64,000 nucleotides of DNA from Echinarachnius parma (GCA_037951105.1 JBAMJV010008900.1:1-64000), one strand, 5' to 3'. Shown: positions 1 to 10,897, counted from the stretch's first letter. Notes: a model not told the origin generated them from the sequence alone. Program-made: numbers and translations.

Positions 1-162
1 AACAAATTTGCCTAAATGCATGCGCAACTCTGGCTCAAGTGCACATTTTTTTTCTGACTTGCCATTAAACGCAACTTTGCGATGAATTGAAACTCTTAAT
101 GCAATACCCTCCATTTAATTTAACTGGAACTCAAAAGTTGTATGCAAAATGTCTGAACATAC

Positions 163-269
163 CTTTGTCATCAGTGGCATCACGGTTCTGGATGCTGAGG
201 TCGTAGCTCTGGATGTCGAGGTCGACGAAGGGGAAGATGAGCTTCTCCTTGATCATCTCCCAGATGATT
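163..269 (-). CDS. IDH1: IDH1-like NADP-dependent isocitrate dehydrogenase, exon 3 (partial gene)
   Basis: Cytosolic NADP isocitrate dehydrogenase converts isocitrate to 2-oxoglutarate and makes NADPH. On the minus strand this 107-bp exon reads [14 protein letters not shown] and then [20 protein letters not shown], the highly conserved N-terminal block of eukaryotic NADP-IDH. The SYDL..NRDAT wording is closer to cytosolic IDH1 than to mitochondrial IDH2. The acceptor is a pyrimidine tract ending in AG (271-270) and the donor is AAAG|GTATG (162-161). The exon opens with a single A that completes the Arg codon begun as AG at the end of exon 2, and it ends in phase 2. Catalytic and NADP-binding exons lie beyond base 1, so the gene is cut by the window edge. 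Identification is from remembered family sequence; no alignment was run. Confidence 0.93.
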
Positions 270-377
270 CTACAGGACAGAGAGAGATATTTACAAATAA
301 TAATAATTTAACCATCAAAACAGAAACCTAAAAAGATATGTGTACATGTAATATACTGTATACAGTGGCATATCAAA

Positions 378-412
378 AGGGGGGGGGGGTGCATGCCCCC
401 CCCCCCCCCCCT
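378..412. repeat. Facing poly-G / poly-C runs
   Basis: G11 (379-389) is followed by TGCATG and then C16 (396-411). The two runs can pair as a hairpin or form G-quadruplex on one strand. Run lengths in such tracts are unreliable in assemblies. Confidence 0.85.
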
Positions 413-519
413 AATGAAAAATAATAAATGAATTAATAATAATAAAATGATCTCTCAGATGATTCTATAGGACATAAAAGAAGATCAGTACTGACAATAA
501 CAATGTGTTATTTTGATGG

Positions 520-665
520 TGATGAATTGAAGATGATGATGATGGTGCTGAAACAATGATGATGACAATGATGATGATGTTGATACATGGTGATGAACTG
601 ATGGGGCTGGTGTTAGTGATGATAATGGTGATGATAAAGATGATGAATGATGATGGTGATGATAG

Positions 666-701
<36 letters not shown>

Positions 702-1075
702 CGCTATTGATGATGATGGTGATGATGATATTTACAGTTAAAACAATGTGTTATTGATACAGTATGGTGATGAATTGAAGATGATGGAGCTGGAACAATG
801 ATGATGACAATGATGATGAGATGGTATGATGATGTTGATACATGGTGATGAATTGATCATGGGGCTGGTGATGGTAATGGTGATGATGATGAATTGATGA
901 TGGTGATGATGATATTCATGATCTATGATTATGATAAAGGTTATGATGATGATGATAATGATGAGGATGATCATGATGATGACAATGATGATATTAAAAT
1001 GCTAATGATGGGAAATGATTGTGATGGTGATGATTATGATGAATAATGAATTCTGATGATGATAATGATAGTGTG
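520..1075 (+). repeat. GAT/ATG-rich imperfect microsatellite
   Basis: The stretch is dominated by GATGAT and ATGGTGATG words with interruptions. Blocks such as TTATTGATACAGTATGGTGA recur, so part of the tract was itself duplicated. Open frames of Asp/Met or His/Ile runs here come from the trinucleotide composition and are not coding. Confidence 0.9.
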
Positions 1076-1339
1076 ATAATGACGATAATAATACTTCCAG
1101 TCTTTATTTTAGTTTTATTTAATTTTATGAACAAAAAATATGAGAAAATAACTCTTGTGGGGCCATTTCAAGGAATACATCACCCAGGATATTTTAATTT
1201 CCATGTAGCCTACTGTCACTCAATCTGTTCCACTCAATAAAAGTTTGTGTTCTTCTTTAATTGCACCACTGAAAGTCACTCAATGTGACTGAAGAACAAC
1301 CAGCAAATGTGTGGTGCAGAATACAGTACACTATACAGT

Positions 1340-1605
1340 CAGTATGTGGCATAGCGTGGTCAGACTGATTGGGAGGTATATATTGGTTCGGGCCTTCCTC
1401 TTTCAATACGGGGGTCGTGTGTCCTTCAGCAAGACACTTTATCCACATTTGCTCATCTCAACCCAGGTGTAGTAAACAGGTACTTGGCAGGAATTTATTC
1501 CTTGCAATGCTTGAGCGCCCCATCATGGTAGCTCGGCCAATGCTATGCTAAGGTAATGCTCTGAGCAATTTTGGACTTCGGTGATAAAGCGCTTTAGAGT
1601 ACAGA
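1340..1605 (+). mobile_element. SINE, same family as the copy at 29336
   Basis: It shares the body of the SINE at 29.3 kb: TGTCCTTCAGCAAGACACTT, TTATCCACA..TTGCT, then ACCCAGGTGTA and a GCGCC block, ending near AAAGCGCTTTAGAG. The tRNA-like head is degraded and no clear B box remains, so it is probably an old copy. Lies in IDH1 intron 2. Confidence 0.65.
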
Positions 1606-1610
1606 AGCCA

Positions 1611-1962
1611 TGACGTCATAAAAACACTTTTGTAGAATTTTCAAATTTGGACTTCATTTTCAGAAAGAGCATAACAAATAATGAAAATAAAAGGTATCTA
1701 GGTTACGTATTGGCTGAGATATGCCCATCCGAATTAATTTTACTTCAATGGGCAATCAGTGTTATAGTGCACTGGTTCATAAATTTATGAACCAGTGCAC
1801 TATAACACTGATCCCTATTGACAAAAAAAATCATTCGGATGGGCATATCTCAGCCAATACGAAACCTATTCCTATGATTTTCGGTATTTGGACATTATTT
1901 GTTATGCTCTTTCTGAAAATGAAGTCCAAATTTGAAAATTCTAAAAAAAATGTTTATGACAT
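1611..1962. mobile_element. Foldback (palindromic) element, ~350 bp
   Basis: The two halves are near-complementary about a centre at 1783/1784 (GGTTCATAAATTTATGAACC). Arms include GGCTGAGATATGCCCATCCG against CGGATGGGCATATCTCAGCC, and the outer parts pair TCAAATTTGGACTTCATTTT with AAAATGAAGTCCAAATTTGA. A related, more diverged palindrome sits in each 4.1-kb array unit (for example 12210-12445), so this is a dispersed family. Confidence 0.85.
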
Positions 1963-2236
1963 CATTTATGACATCACACTTCACCACTCTATTAATTTAT
2001 TATTATTATTACTATTACTAATGTTACCCTGTTTCTTGAAAGGGTCTTATAACTGTTTTAACTGTCACATGACTACGACTGAATTACGTACATTTACATG
2101 TATACATACGACAGTCGCATACTTAACGAAAATCGGTCATAGTCACGTGAGTCGTTAAGACAGTGTTTAGGTAAGACCCTTTCATTAAACGGGGCCCCAA
2201 GTTCTAAGTAAATGTTGTGGATTTGGACAATGTTAA

Positions 2237-2794
2237 AGGACAATGAAATCCCGACAAATTGTTGTATGCACTATAAGACACTAAATATAATGAATAGTCT
2301 CTGAAAATTTGAGCACAATCGGTCAAGAAATGAGTAAACTATGTCTCTTTGAAAAGAGCCATGTATTTCTTCGAGTGACTCAAATTGGCAACGCACTCTG
2401 GCAAAGTTGTGGACAACTCCCCATACATTTTGTACACAAAATTTATGTTTTGTTAAATTTTTTCAAAATTTATGTTCACCCTTCGTTCGAGTTCAACATA
2501 TGTCTTGTAGAATGCTTTTATACATAACATATCATGAGTTGGGAGAATGGAAAAAATGTGACTATGAAGAAAGCTGTAAAAATGGGAACATTTGTGTACA
2601 AAACATATGGGGAGTTGTCCACACACTTATCAGAGTGCGTTGCCAATTTGAGTTCCCCATATGAATAAATGGACATCTTCAAAGAGCCGTAGTTTTCTTG
2701 TTTCTTACCCGATTATGCTCTAACTTTCAGAGATTATTCTTCTTAATCTCTTCAAGACTATGAAAGCAAAATTTTGCTTGGGTTTCATTGCTCT
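2237..2794. mobile_element. MITE with TTAA target duplication (AGGACAATGAAATCCC ends)
   Basis: TTAA at 2233-2236 and 2795-2798 flank terminal inverted repeats AGGACAATGAAATCCC and, read inward from the other end, AGAGCAATGAAACCC. Inner segments are also inverted repeats (TTGGCAACGCACTCTG against CAGAGTGCGTTGCCAA; GTGGACAACTCCCCATA against its complement), so the element folds on itself. No transposase. TTAA targeting is typical of piggyBac and Kolobok families; which one applies is unknown. Confidence 0.8.
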
Positions 2795-3421
2795 TTAAGT
2801 ATAGATCCAGGGCTTTAAATAGCTCTGATCACAATATTAGTATAATGAGAAGGTGTATGTTGACTGCAATTTTTAGATTCAAATTGCATTGTGAAGAAGT
2901 ATCATTAAGAGTAGTAAATGGACAATAAAAATTTGAAACAATTCATTGAGTACCCGCAAATCCCTACATGACCTTTTAAACTTTTTAAATTTGTGGGATT
3001 ATGCTACATACATACTGTTCAAGCTAGGTCTACTCAATTGTTTTAATTTGTGCTGGTATGTAAATATTATTGCCATGATATGCCATGTGACAATTAGCAC
3101 ACATGATACTTGCTTTTATTGTGATGACATGACCAATTTATAAAAAAACGTGCAGAAAATTAATTGCTCAGGTGACTTGGCCCATGTGATGAAAAAAATA
3201 GTCCCAAAAATGTTACGAAAGGCTTGGTAATATCTCATTTAACCCTGATGTACAGTATATATTGTATGTTATTTTCAACATCACCAAAATAAAACACGAA
3301 GTAACTGGCTTTATCATTACGCATTCACTACGAGATTTAGAAATCCCCATAGACTTTGTACACAACCCATCCAGTTCCCGTAGTCAAGGGGTTAATGCTT
3401 TCAATTAACCCGTTTAGGACT

Positions 3422-3766
3422 GGGGGGTGTTTCACAAAGATCCCAAGTTGATCTTAGCACTAAGATGGTCTTAAATTGTATGGAAAGCCATTAGTGTCTT
3501 GAAATATTTTTGTAAAAGTTAGGTTGAAATGCATAAAATGTTGTTTCAAATCATTTTCTAGTTATCAAAGCGATTTCATGAATTTTATGTGAAGATTATG
3601 AATCTCTTTGATAATTAGAAAATATACATGATTTGAATCAACATTTGATGCATTTCAACATAACTTTTATAAAACTGTTTCAAGACACTAATGGCTTTCC
3701 ATACTATTTAAGGCCATCTTAGTGCTAAGATCAACTTCTCAAAGGATCTTTGTGAAACAACCCCCC
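3422..3766. mobile_element. Foldback element with GGGGGTGTTTCACAAAG ends
   Basis: A long imperfect palindrome. The left end GGGGGTGTTTCACAAAGAT pairs with the right end ATCTTTGTGAAACAACCCCC. Inner arms pair GATCTTAGCACTAAGAT and AAAGCCATTAGTGTCTTGAA with their complements. The arms run almost to the centre near 3595. A lone terminus of the same family lies at 46308-46330 in the lectin intron. Confidence 0.85.
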
Positions 3767-4728
3767 TGGTCCCATAAATACCCGGGTGTGGGTCTTTGGA
3801 GAAAGCATGTTGTAGATCTATACAGTAAATTGGTCAGTCCTGAACAGGTTAAAGCTATGATCACTCTTTAAAACTTATAGTTTGAGGTCTCCAATTAAAA
3901 TTAAATATAAAAAATCCAAGTGACTTTTAAAAGTAAGTTATGGACATGGGGATTTACGCATGACTTAGGGACTTATGCATGACCGGGTATCTTGAGAGCG
4001 GCAATCGGGTGTGAAAACAGGTGTCTTGTAAGCGGCACATATCTGTCTTACATTATTTATGAGTGCCCCCCCCCCCCCTGGTTTTACACATGACTGAAAT
4101 CTTTCTGAAACATCCCGCTTGACTTTATAAATCCTACTGTACTGTTCACATACATGTTGCCTTCCATTGCATTGTGTTTGAGGGAAGCCATGACCTTCAC
4201 AAGTGTCAATGACAATACTACACACAGCCGAACTTTGAATAGTAAATACACGCACTACTTGTTATCAGTCAATTGTATACATTCACCTACAAGGATGTTT
4301 ACAATTGCTACACTATGTGACCTTTGTCACTTTGATTTGTTTGTTCAGTTACATGCAGAATTCATTGCAAACTTGTGCTATTTTCTTTTTCATGTATTAG
4401 CTTACTAGTATTGCTCTAGAGGTCTAATTTTGAGGCCCTTCCTAAATAAATGTGGACGTTTGTATTGTCCTACACGTACCTTGTCCTTGACGAAATGTGA
4501 TGGATAATGAATAAATTAAATAATTGGATCTATACTTCACTTGGAAAGAAGGACAATCATACTACATACATGTACATATGTATGTAAGCATGCACCAGGG
4601 AAATAAATACAAAGTCAAAAAGTTAGTTTAGAAATTTAAGGCAGATATGGTTTAACTATGGATTGACACACTAATATTATAAATGCACAGTTAACCTCTT
4701 CCCTTCGAGATCATGAATTTTCCATAGA

Positions 4729-5350
4729 CTTTGTACATGGCCCATCCGGTTCCCGAAAGCAACCGGTTAACTGGCTTTACAGTTTTTTATAGACGATGCA
4801 TGCATTGGCAGACAAAGTTGAACACCAAACCATGCAGTGCCTATGCAAGGCTCGACACTCGCACTGGCCTGCTGGCCCGGGGCCAGTGAAATTGCACTTG
4901 GGGCCAGCAAAATGTATAAAAGTCATATTTGGGTGGCGCGTTTGGGCAAGCAGATTTTCAACCCGACATTGACAAAATGAAAATAAATCTTGTTTTCTTT
5001 CATGTCATGCTTCAACGTAATCACAGGTTTGATTAGTAAAGAGTGATATTTTGAATTAGTAAAAAGCTTACTCATGAAATACAATTTTGGGGCCAGTAAA
5101 TTTTCTTTCGGGCCACCACAATAGGGGAAGAAACTATTTCACTGGCCCGACCGGGCCACTGACTAAAAAGGTGAGTGTGGAGCCCTGGCCTATGCATTGC
5201 GTATGACACAGCAACAGAGTAGTGCAATTTATGAGTGGTCTTTGTACATAGCCCATCCGGTTCCCCGAAAGCAACCGGTTAACTGGCTTTACAGTAAAAC
5301 AGTTTTTATCGAAGATGCATACCTTGGTAGACAAATTTGAACACCAAACC
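4729..5350 (+). repeat. 161-bp tandem duplication, split by a hAT-like element
   Basis: The block beginning TTGTACATGGCCCATCCGG (4729) recurs at 5239, including AAGCAACCGGTTAACTGGC and GAACACCAAACCATGCAGTG. Subtracting the 341-bp insertion and one 8-bp target copy gives a 161-bp period. A more diverged relative of its start is at about 3349-3410. Confidence 0.8.
4848..5188. mobile_element. hAT-like MITE with 8-bp target duplication
   Basis: The element is flanked by CCTATGCA at 4840-4847 and 5189-5196. Its ends are AGGCTCGACACTC and, reading inward from the right, CCAGGGCTCCACACTC, followed by pairing GGCC-rich arms (CTGGCCCGGGGCCAGTGAAA against TTTCACTGGCCCGACCGG). The duplicated host copy at about 5340-5380 has the empty site with one CCTATGCA. 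An 8-bp duplication and CAGGGCTC-type ends are hallmarks of hAT. No transposase is present. Confidence 0.8.
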
Positions 5351-5426
5351 ATGCAGTGCCTATGCACTGCCTACGACACAGCAACAGAGTAGTTATTGCA
5401 ATATGAGTGCACTTATTATACCATAC

Positions 5427-5466
5427 CTTGTCATCTCATCGCCATTCATCTCCACCACAGTTCCTC
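5427..5466 (-). CDS. IDH1: IDH1-like exon 2
   Basis: This 40-bp exon encodes GGTVVEMNGDEMTR (the first Gly and the Arg are split codons), the strictly conserved start of NADP-IDH. The acceptor is TGTTCAG (5468-5467) and the donor is ACAAG|GTATGG (5426-5425). Exon 1 ends in phase 1 with a G that joins GA here, and the exon ends AG, which joins the A opening exon 3. Both junctions keep the frame without adjustment, and that is why such a short exon can be called. Confidence 0.93.
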
Positions 5467-5730
5467 CTGAACACAGAACACAGACAAAATACAGAGAAAT
5501 AACGGCAATAAGTCATTAAGTCTCAAGTTAATTTTATATTTTATCCATCGTCATTTTATATTTCATTCATGTAGGATTCAATTGGGTTTGGATGGATGAT
5601 ATTGAATAATTCAGAATTTACATCACTTTATAATACACGATCACTCAGATTAGCCTACAGAATTTTGAAATACACATTTTATCAACCATTTGCTACTTTT
5701 TGCAGATTTCAACATGGAAGTTACTTACTA

Positions 5731-6484
5731 CAGGGAAACCCCGTTATAACGAGCTCGCTTATAACGAGGTACCGCTTATAACGAGGCAAACCATTCAGTC
5801 CCGAGTATTTCAATGTGTGTTTCTATGGCACAATGCCCCTCTTATAACAAGCTCGGATATAGCGAGATTCTGGTTATAACGAGCACATTCTGCTCACGCA
5901 CACTCAAAGAAAAGCATAAGATATCAACCCGCTTATAACGAGGTTTCAAAAAAATGAAAGAGACTTTGTTTTCCATGATTATTTTTTCCATCTGGGAAGT
6001 GTTTTTCCGTGATTTTGTTTTTTGTGATTTTGTTTTTTGTTTGTTTAACAGTAGGGGAGCGGACTAGAAATCGAAGGCGCCCGTGAATTCACGTGTGAAC
6101 ATGGGAAAAAAATGCCTCACACCCTTGAATTCATGGGTGTTGTACATGTTCGCCCATAGCGCAAGAACGATTCATATTCGCAATTTCTAATTAGGACAGT
6201 TGTTTTCAGCACAACATCAAAAATCGTCAGGTGAATGAGTTTGAGCAAACTTCATCGTTGCAATTTTAAACTTGGAGACTCTTGCAATTACGTTTGTTTA
6301 TTCACAGTACATATTTACAAGCCATTGTTTATACAACACACAACACATTACTCGTAACACATGTTGCTTTTATCACTGTGTGTATTTTAATGTGCTTGAG
6401 TATGAGATCGTTTATAGCGAGGTACCGCTTATAACGAGGTAAAGGTGGCAGTCCCGATGACCTCGTTATGACAGGGTTTCCCTG
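5731..6484. mobile_element. pogo/Tigger-like non-autonomous element
   Basis: Ends are CAGGGAAACCCCGTTATAAC and, inverted, CAGGGAAACCCTGTCATAAC, flanked by TA (5729-5730; 6485-6486). Subterminal copies of GCTTATAACGAGGTA recur near both ends. CAG..CCCCGTTATAACGA ends and a TA target are characteristic of pogo/Tigger elements of the Tc1/mariner superfamily. 754 bp, no transposase frame; it depends on another element or is extinct. Confidence 0.85.
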
Positions 6485-7210
6485 TACTACATAGATCCTG
6501 ATATATAGTTTTTTATATACTTGCACGGACAGCATACCTGTTCTGTCATGTGTAAAATACTTTGTATATTACACACTGCGTGGTGCCTTTGTTCTATCCC
6601 ACTAGCGTCTGGTCGTAACCAATTAACAACTCATTGTCAACTGGGTCAAAGTGAATTCGCCAACACCCCTCGCACAATCAATTGGCCCGCGAGCGAAAAA
6701 ATAACGCACTACGGCAATGTGATTCTGTATGCTATACACAAACGGTATATGTGGTAGTGCTGGTGACAGACAGGCATGCCAGGGAACAAATTAAAAGTGA
6801 GAATGAGAAAGTGTGCCTGCTGTGAACTTAAAACTTTTAATAAAAGGTGCTGTAATTCCCAACTTAATTTCCATCATTCACCAATCCAAACCCAACCGGC
6901 AACCGACCAAGCTAAGCTACGTTTTGTAAAGCTATCTAGGCCAGTAGGCCTGTTATAATAATTGACTTATTATGCATGGTTGCAGTAATATTAATAACAT
7001 ATTTGTGTTCTAACTTTGTCTTGAGTTTGACTTTGAAGTTTAAGTTTGATCAGTTTGAAAGTCAAATTCAATGAAGATCTTGCTCAATCATGACGTCAAT
7101 TGCAATTAATCAGACTTATATTTTTTAGAGCAGGTCTATTCATTATATTATATAATTAAGGCTTGCGCTTATAAGCATACACTCTTCACTAGAATCTCAA
7201 ACAACATTAG

Positions 7211-7329
7211 ATCGACAAATCTATCGGCTATCGCTTTTACTTTTTAGTTTCATGGCCTTTTTGACATTATTATTGTCATGTTCACTGTCGGCATCAAAAA
7301 GGCCATGAAAGCGATAGATTTGTCGATCA
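7211..7329. repeat. Short palindrome in IDH1 intron 1
   Basis: GATCGACAAATCTATCG..CGCTTT..TTTCATGGCCTTTTTGA on the left pairs with TCAAAAAGGCCATGAAAGCG and ATAGATTTGTCGATC on the right. The central loop is about 30 bp. Likely a small foldback remnant. Confidence 0.75.
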
Positions 7330-7606
7330 AAAACAACATATACCGGTATCTTAATCTCAATCAAAGTTGTATTTCCTCCACTCACTCCAACTCCAAATAT
7401 AACTTGCAGAACACAATGCAAAGGCAAAGCCAATGGCAATAGCCGGGCGCGCCGGTTGCGACAAAGCAGCAAAGCCACCCCGAGCCCGAGCAGCAGGCCT
7501 GGGCGACGGGCCTGGGCGATTCAGCTGAGTCACGAAGGGTCCGCGTTCGTCTTCACTTCTCGACTCGTACTCGAGCTCTCATTCAATACAAAACTAATGA
7601 ACTTAC

Positions 7607-7622
7607 CCTGGATTTTGCCCAT
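7607..7622 (-). CDS. IDH1: IDH1-like exon 1, start codon
   Basis: The minus strand reads ATG GGC AAA ATC CAG G followed by a consensus GTAAGT donor (7606-7601). It encodes MGKIQ plus the first base of a Gly codon and joins exon 2 in frame as MGKIQGGTVVEM, which matches the usual N-terminus of cytosolic IDH1 in length and wording. The ATG lies in an AAAA-ATG-G context. There is no room for a mitochondrial targeting peptide, which supports the cytosolic/peroxisomal form over IDH2. A further upstream 5'-UTR exon is possible but not visible. Confidence 0.85.
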
Positions 7623-7990
7623 TTTTGAAGCTTGGTATGTCGCGTCGGACGTCTAATATGAGAAAACTTCAACTTGGCTTGCAAATCTGAATTTTGAGGC
7701 CGAAATCTGACGTATTGTTTACAGCGATTATGAGTTCAGCTAGGACACACACGTACAACACCGGTAATTTATGAATTAACGTTGGTTTTTAACGATCGTT
7801 CGATGACGTAGGCAATTGTAGATGTTTACTCAGGCGTTTATAAGTCTACCTCTGCACAAGTACTACACGCAACACCCGCACGTCTGTAATATTTTCAATT
7901 AAACGACTTGGGTGATTCTAATTTTGTGGGCGTTGTCCATGGCGTTGTCTTTGTGAATGTCACCTTCAGTAATGTACTCCGTATAACAAT
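7623..7990 (-). promoter_or_regulatory. Putative IDH1 5' UTR / promoter region
   Basis: This is the sequence directly upstream of the IDH1 start codon. It is less repetitive than its surroundings and contains two TGACGTA words (7708-7714 and 7804-7810, plus-strand reading), which resemble CREB/ATF half-sites. No TATA box is evident. Assignment rests on position only. Confidence 0.35.
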
Positions 7991-8016
7991 TATTTACTAC
8001 GTAACTTTTCCATGAA

Positions 8017-8430
8017 GGGGGGGGGGGGGGGGGGGGGATTAGGGGAGGGAATATGGAATATGGGGCGTTTTGGTGCTTGTTGTTCTCGGGGATTGGTGCA
8101 TCTTGCATTTTCACCTGTTATCGATCCGCTCCATAGACCCCCGGGGACACGGCTAGGTAGTTGATCGAGTATAGCGCCAAGTCCATTATTCTCTTCTAGG
8201 CGGCTCCTTGGACCACCATTTGAGCCTTTTTGAGGGTTTCCGTAGGTCTTTGGTAGCTCCAAGTCTATGTATTTTGTAGTTGTCTGCTCCTTAGACCCCT
8301 TGGGTTTGTGTAGCTCCAAGACCCTATATTTTGTGCTTGTAGTCAGCTCTTCACTGCCCCCATTTCAGAGTTCCATGAGGCACACCCCCGTCAACAAATA
8401 ATTCGAGTGCCCCCCCCCCCCCCCCCCCCG
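8017..8430. repeat. Segment bounded by G21 and C20
   Basis: G21 at 8017-8037 and C20 at 8410-8429 bracket about 370 bp. Inside, the minus strand repeats a motif like ACTACAAAATA..TTGGAGCTAC twice and is open for about 110 codons. Facing G and C runs suggest a transposon with G-rich ends. The reading frame shows no known domain. Confidence 0.4.
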
Positions 8431-8728
8431 GGGCTTGAACGCATCCAAATAATGGAAAGGGTTTTGATTTTGCGCATATCAATCTCAATTATGCACATCC
8501 TTCTGACAGCAAAGTGTATTGTTCCACAACGCGGGTGTTCCCTTTTAAGGATTAAAATAATTGTATACTGGTTGTCTGCAGGTATATGATTGGAGTCTCT
8601 TTGGACCAAAAAAAAGACGCCATCTGGAATAGGGGGATTTTAATTGCGACGCTTACTGTACAGCTGGTGCCTGGGAGTAACCATGGTAATAACTACACGA
8701 TTATGGTAACCATGGTAATAACGACACG

Positions 8729-10757
8729 ATTAACCACGATATTTTACTTTATAAACTTTCACATTATGGTATACGTGGGTTGGCCTTGGAGTGGTTCAGG
8801 AGCTATCTTTCAGACAGAAGGCAGTATGTATTTTTAAATGATAACTCTTCAGCTCCCCGTAATATAAATTGTGGTGTTCCACAAGGTAGTATATTAGGCC
8901 CACTATTATTAATTGTATATATTAATGACTTCTGTCGATCGTCCGAAATGTTGTCATTCGTACTTTTTGCTGATCATACAAATTTGTTTTTTTTCTCATA
9001 CGGATTCTCATAGATTAGTTGAAATTATTAATATTGAATTGAGTCATATTTTATCATGGATTAGAGCGAACAAATTATCATTGAATCTCCAGAAAACGAA
9101 ATATGTTGTTTAGTAAATCTATCGATTCTTCGTTACCGGCTAACATAGTTTTTGAAAACACCCCATTGGAGCGTGTTTCATTCATTACATTTCTGGGTGT
9201 AACGGTTGATAGTAACCTTTCTTGGAAACATCATTGATAATATTAATTTGTAAAACTATTTCTCGTAATATTGGTATTAAATGTTGCTTGTCTTCCTTTT
9301 TAGGACTCTCCTAGAAAGAATACCAACAGTTCTTTTCAGGACTATCCCAACAGTCCTTTCTAGGACTAACAACAGTCCTTACTAGGACTACCAATTGTCC
9401 TTTTTAGGACTCTCCTAGAAAGAATACCAACAGTCTTTTTCAAGACTATCCCAACAGTCCTTTATAGGACTACCAACAGTCCTTTCTAGGACTATCAACA
9501 GTCCTTTCTAGGACTACCAACAGTTCTTTTTAGAACTCTCCTAGAAAGAATACCAACAGTTCTTTTCAGAACTACACCAACAGTCCTTTCTGGGACTACC
9601 ATAGTCCTTTTCAGGACTTACCAATCCACCCATCTCACATGGTGTACCCGTAAACCACACGTATTATAATATTGGTATTATTTATAAAGTAAAAACATGT
9701 CTTCCTTTTAATTCACTAATTGTGCTTTATAGTTCTTTGATACTCCCATACTTAAATTATAGTCTTTTAGTTTGGGGAAACACACATGAAACTTTATTAG
9801 ATAAAGTGTTGTTATTACAAAAGAAGGTTATTCGTATTATTTGTAATTCCCCTTTTCGCTCCCATACTGATTCTTTATTTTTTGAAAATAAGATACTGAA
9901 GGTAAAAGACCTATATTTATTTCAACTTGGTCAATTTATGTATAATTATAATAATAACATGCTACCATCTGTTTTTCAAGAATTTTTTTTTTTAAATAGC
10001 TCAGTTCATAATTATCCAACTAGACATTCTGAAGAATTTCATTTACCTCTCTTGCGGACCCTACTTGCTCAAAATACATTTATATAATTATGAAGGTCCT
10101 AAATTATGGAATTCTTTAAGTAATGAAATAAATAATGCTCCATCGATTAATATCTTTAAGAAAAAAATAAAATTGTTTTTATTACAATCTTATAAAAATC
10201 ATTGAATTATATCTCCCATTTACTCTTATCCCGTGCTTACGTCATCCTAAAACAAGGTCATTCTTTACTCGCGGACTCAAAATGTAATCTGATATTATAT
10301 ATTGTGCCTTCTCATGCATTGTTCCATTCTATTATGCGCAAGTCTTTTTCCTTATTTTCATTTAAACCCCACTTGCAGCTTATCTTTTACATACATTTGT
10401 ACCTCCGATCTCTCACTTCCTTTTGGCAGTGTCTAATTGTTTGTGTTGTCTACGTCTTCTCCTATTTGTGTCATGTAAAGTTCTCTCTTGTCCCATGTTG
10501 GTCTCTGTTGGCATCCCCTTTCCCCCCCTTTTCCTCTCTATATTTGTTTATGTTGTTGTAGTCTAGAATGTGTTAATTTAAATGTACAATATACCTAACT
10601 ATTATTTGAGGGGTCCACAATTGTACAAACATTGCTTTTTAGTGGACCCCTCTTGTTTCCAATATGTATATCACTATTTTGTGCAAATTATCATTATTCA
10701 TTTGTAATGTTTTGTTGGAAGCAAGAATACATTTAAAATTGAAATTGAAATTGAAAA
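8729..10757 (+). mobile_element. Dead non-LTR retrotransposon (LINE), 5'-truncated
   Basis: This is the reverse transcriptase and C-terminal part of a Jockey/CR1-type LINE. Readable pieces are TINHDILLYKLSHYGIRGLA (8729-), GVPQGSILGPLL (8870-), FADHTN (catalytic YADD changed to ADH, 8967-), RANKLSLNLQKTK (to 9107), FLGVTVDSNLSWKHH (to 9235), LILPYLNYSLLVWGN (9735-) and the C-terminal PKLWNSLSNEINNAP with a stop at 10203-10205. Frameshifts, the catalytic Asp loss and a 386-bp insertion (9280-9666) make it inactive. The 3' UTR ends in ATTGAAATTGAAATTGAAAA (10738-10757), a short-repeat tail usual for these clades. Confidence 0.85.
9280..9666. repeat. Palindromic minisatellite (AGTCCTTTCTAGGACT) inserted in the LINE
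   Basis: Roughly 22-bp units of the form CCAACAGTCCTTTCTAGGACTA, each an almost perfect palindrome AGTCC..GGACT. A longer-order block containing CTCCTAGAAAGAATACCA recurs at about 9305, 9408 and 9534. The insert splits the reverse transcriptase and is bracketed by TAATATTGGTATTA (9266-9279 and 9667-9680), with a second shared word TGTCTTCCTTTT on both sides, so the host segment was duplicated on insertion. Confidence 0.85.
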
Positions 10758-10897
10758 AAATAACACGGCCGAATCCGTTGTCTGGGGCAACAACATTATA
10801 GGTCCTTTCCTTGACTCATCTTTAGTCTCTGTGAGAATAATGTATTATTATAAAAAAAGCCGGGATTTCATTTTTACTTTTAACCATAGTTGTGAAT

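Larger units (their letters stand above)
270..5426 (-). other. IDH1: IDH1 intron 2, repeat-filled
   Basis: This 5.2-kb intron is bounded by GTATGG (5426-) and a pyrimidine-rich AG (270). It holds a poly-G/poly-C pair, a GAT-rich microsatellite, a SINE, three foldback or TIR elements and a hAT-like element, each listed separately. The remaining stretches (roughly 1090-1330, 1990-2230, 2800-3420 and 3770-4730) are AT-rich with a C-run near 4067-4078, and I recognise nothing else in them. Confidence 0.85.
5467..7606 (-). other. IDH1: IDH1 intron 1
   Basis: The intron starts with a consensus GTAAGT (7606-7601) and ends in TTCAG (5467). It carries the pogo/Tigger-like element at 5731-6484 and a short palindrome at 7211-7329. 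A GC-rich patch at 7440-7560 contrasts with the AT-rich remainder. Nothing else was recognised in 6487-7210. Confidence 0.8.

Noticed and set aside
556..974. Asp- or His-rich proteins
   Set aside because: Translation of a GAT/ATG microsatellite.
9300..9640. CRISPR-like array of palindromic repeats
   Set aside because: Spacers are not unique, units are contiguous 22-mers inside a eukaryotic LINE, and no cas genes exist.
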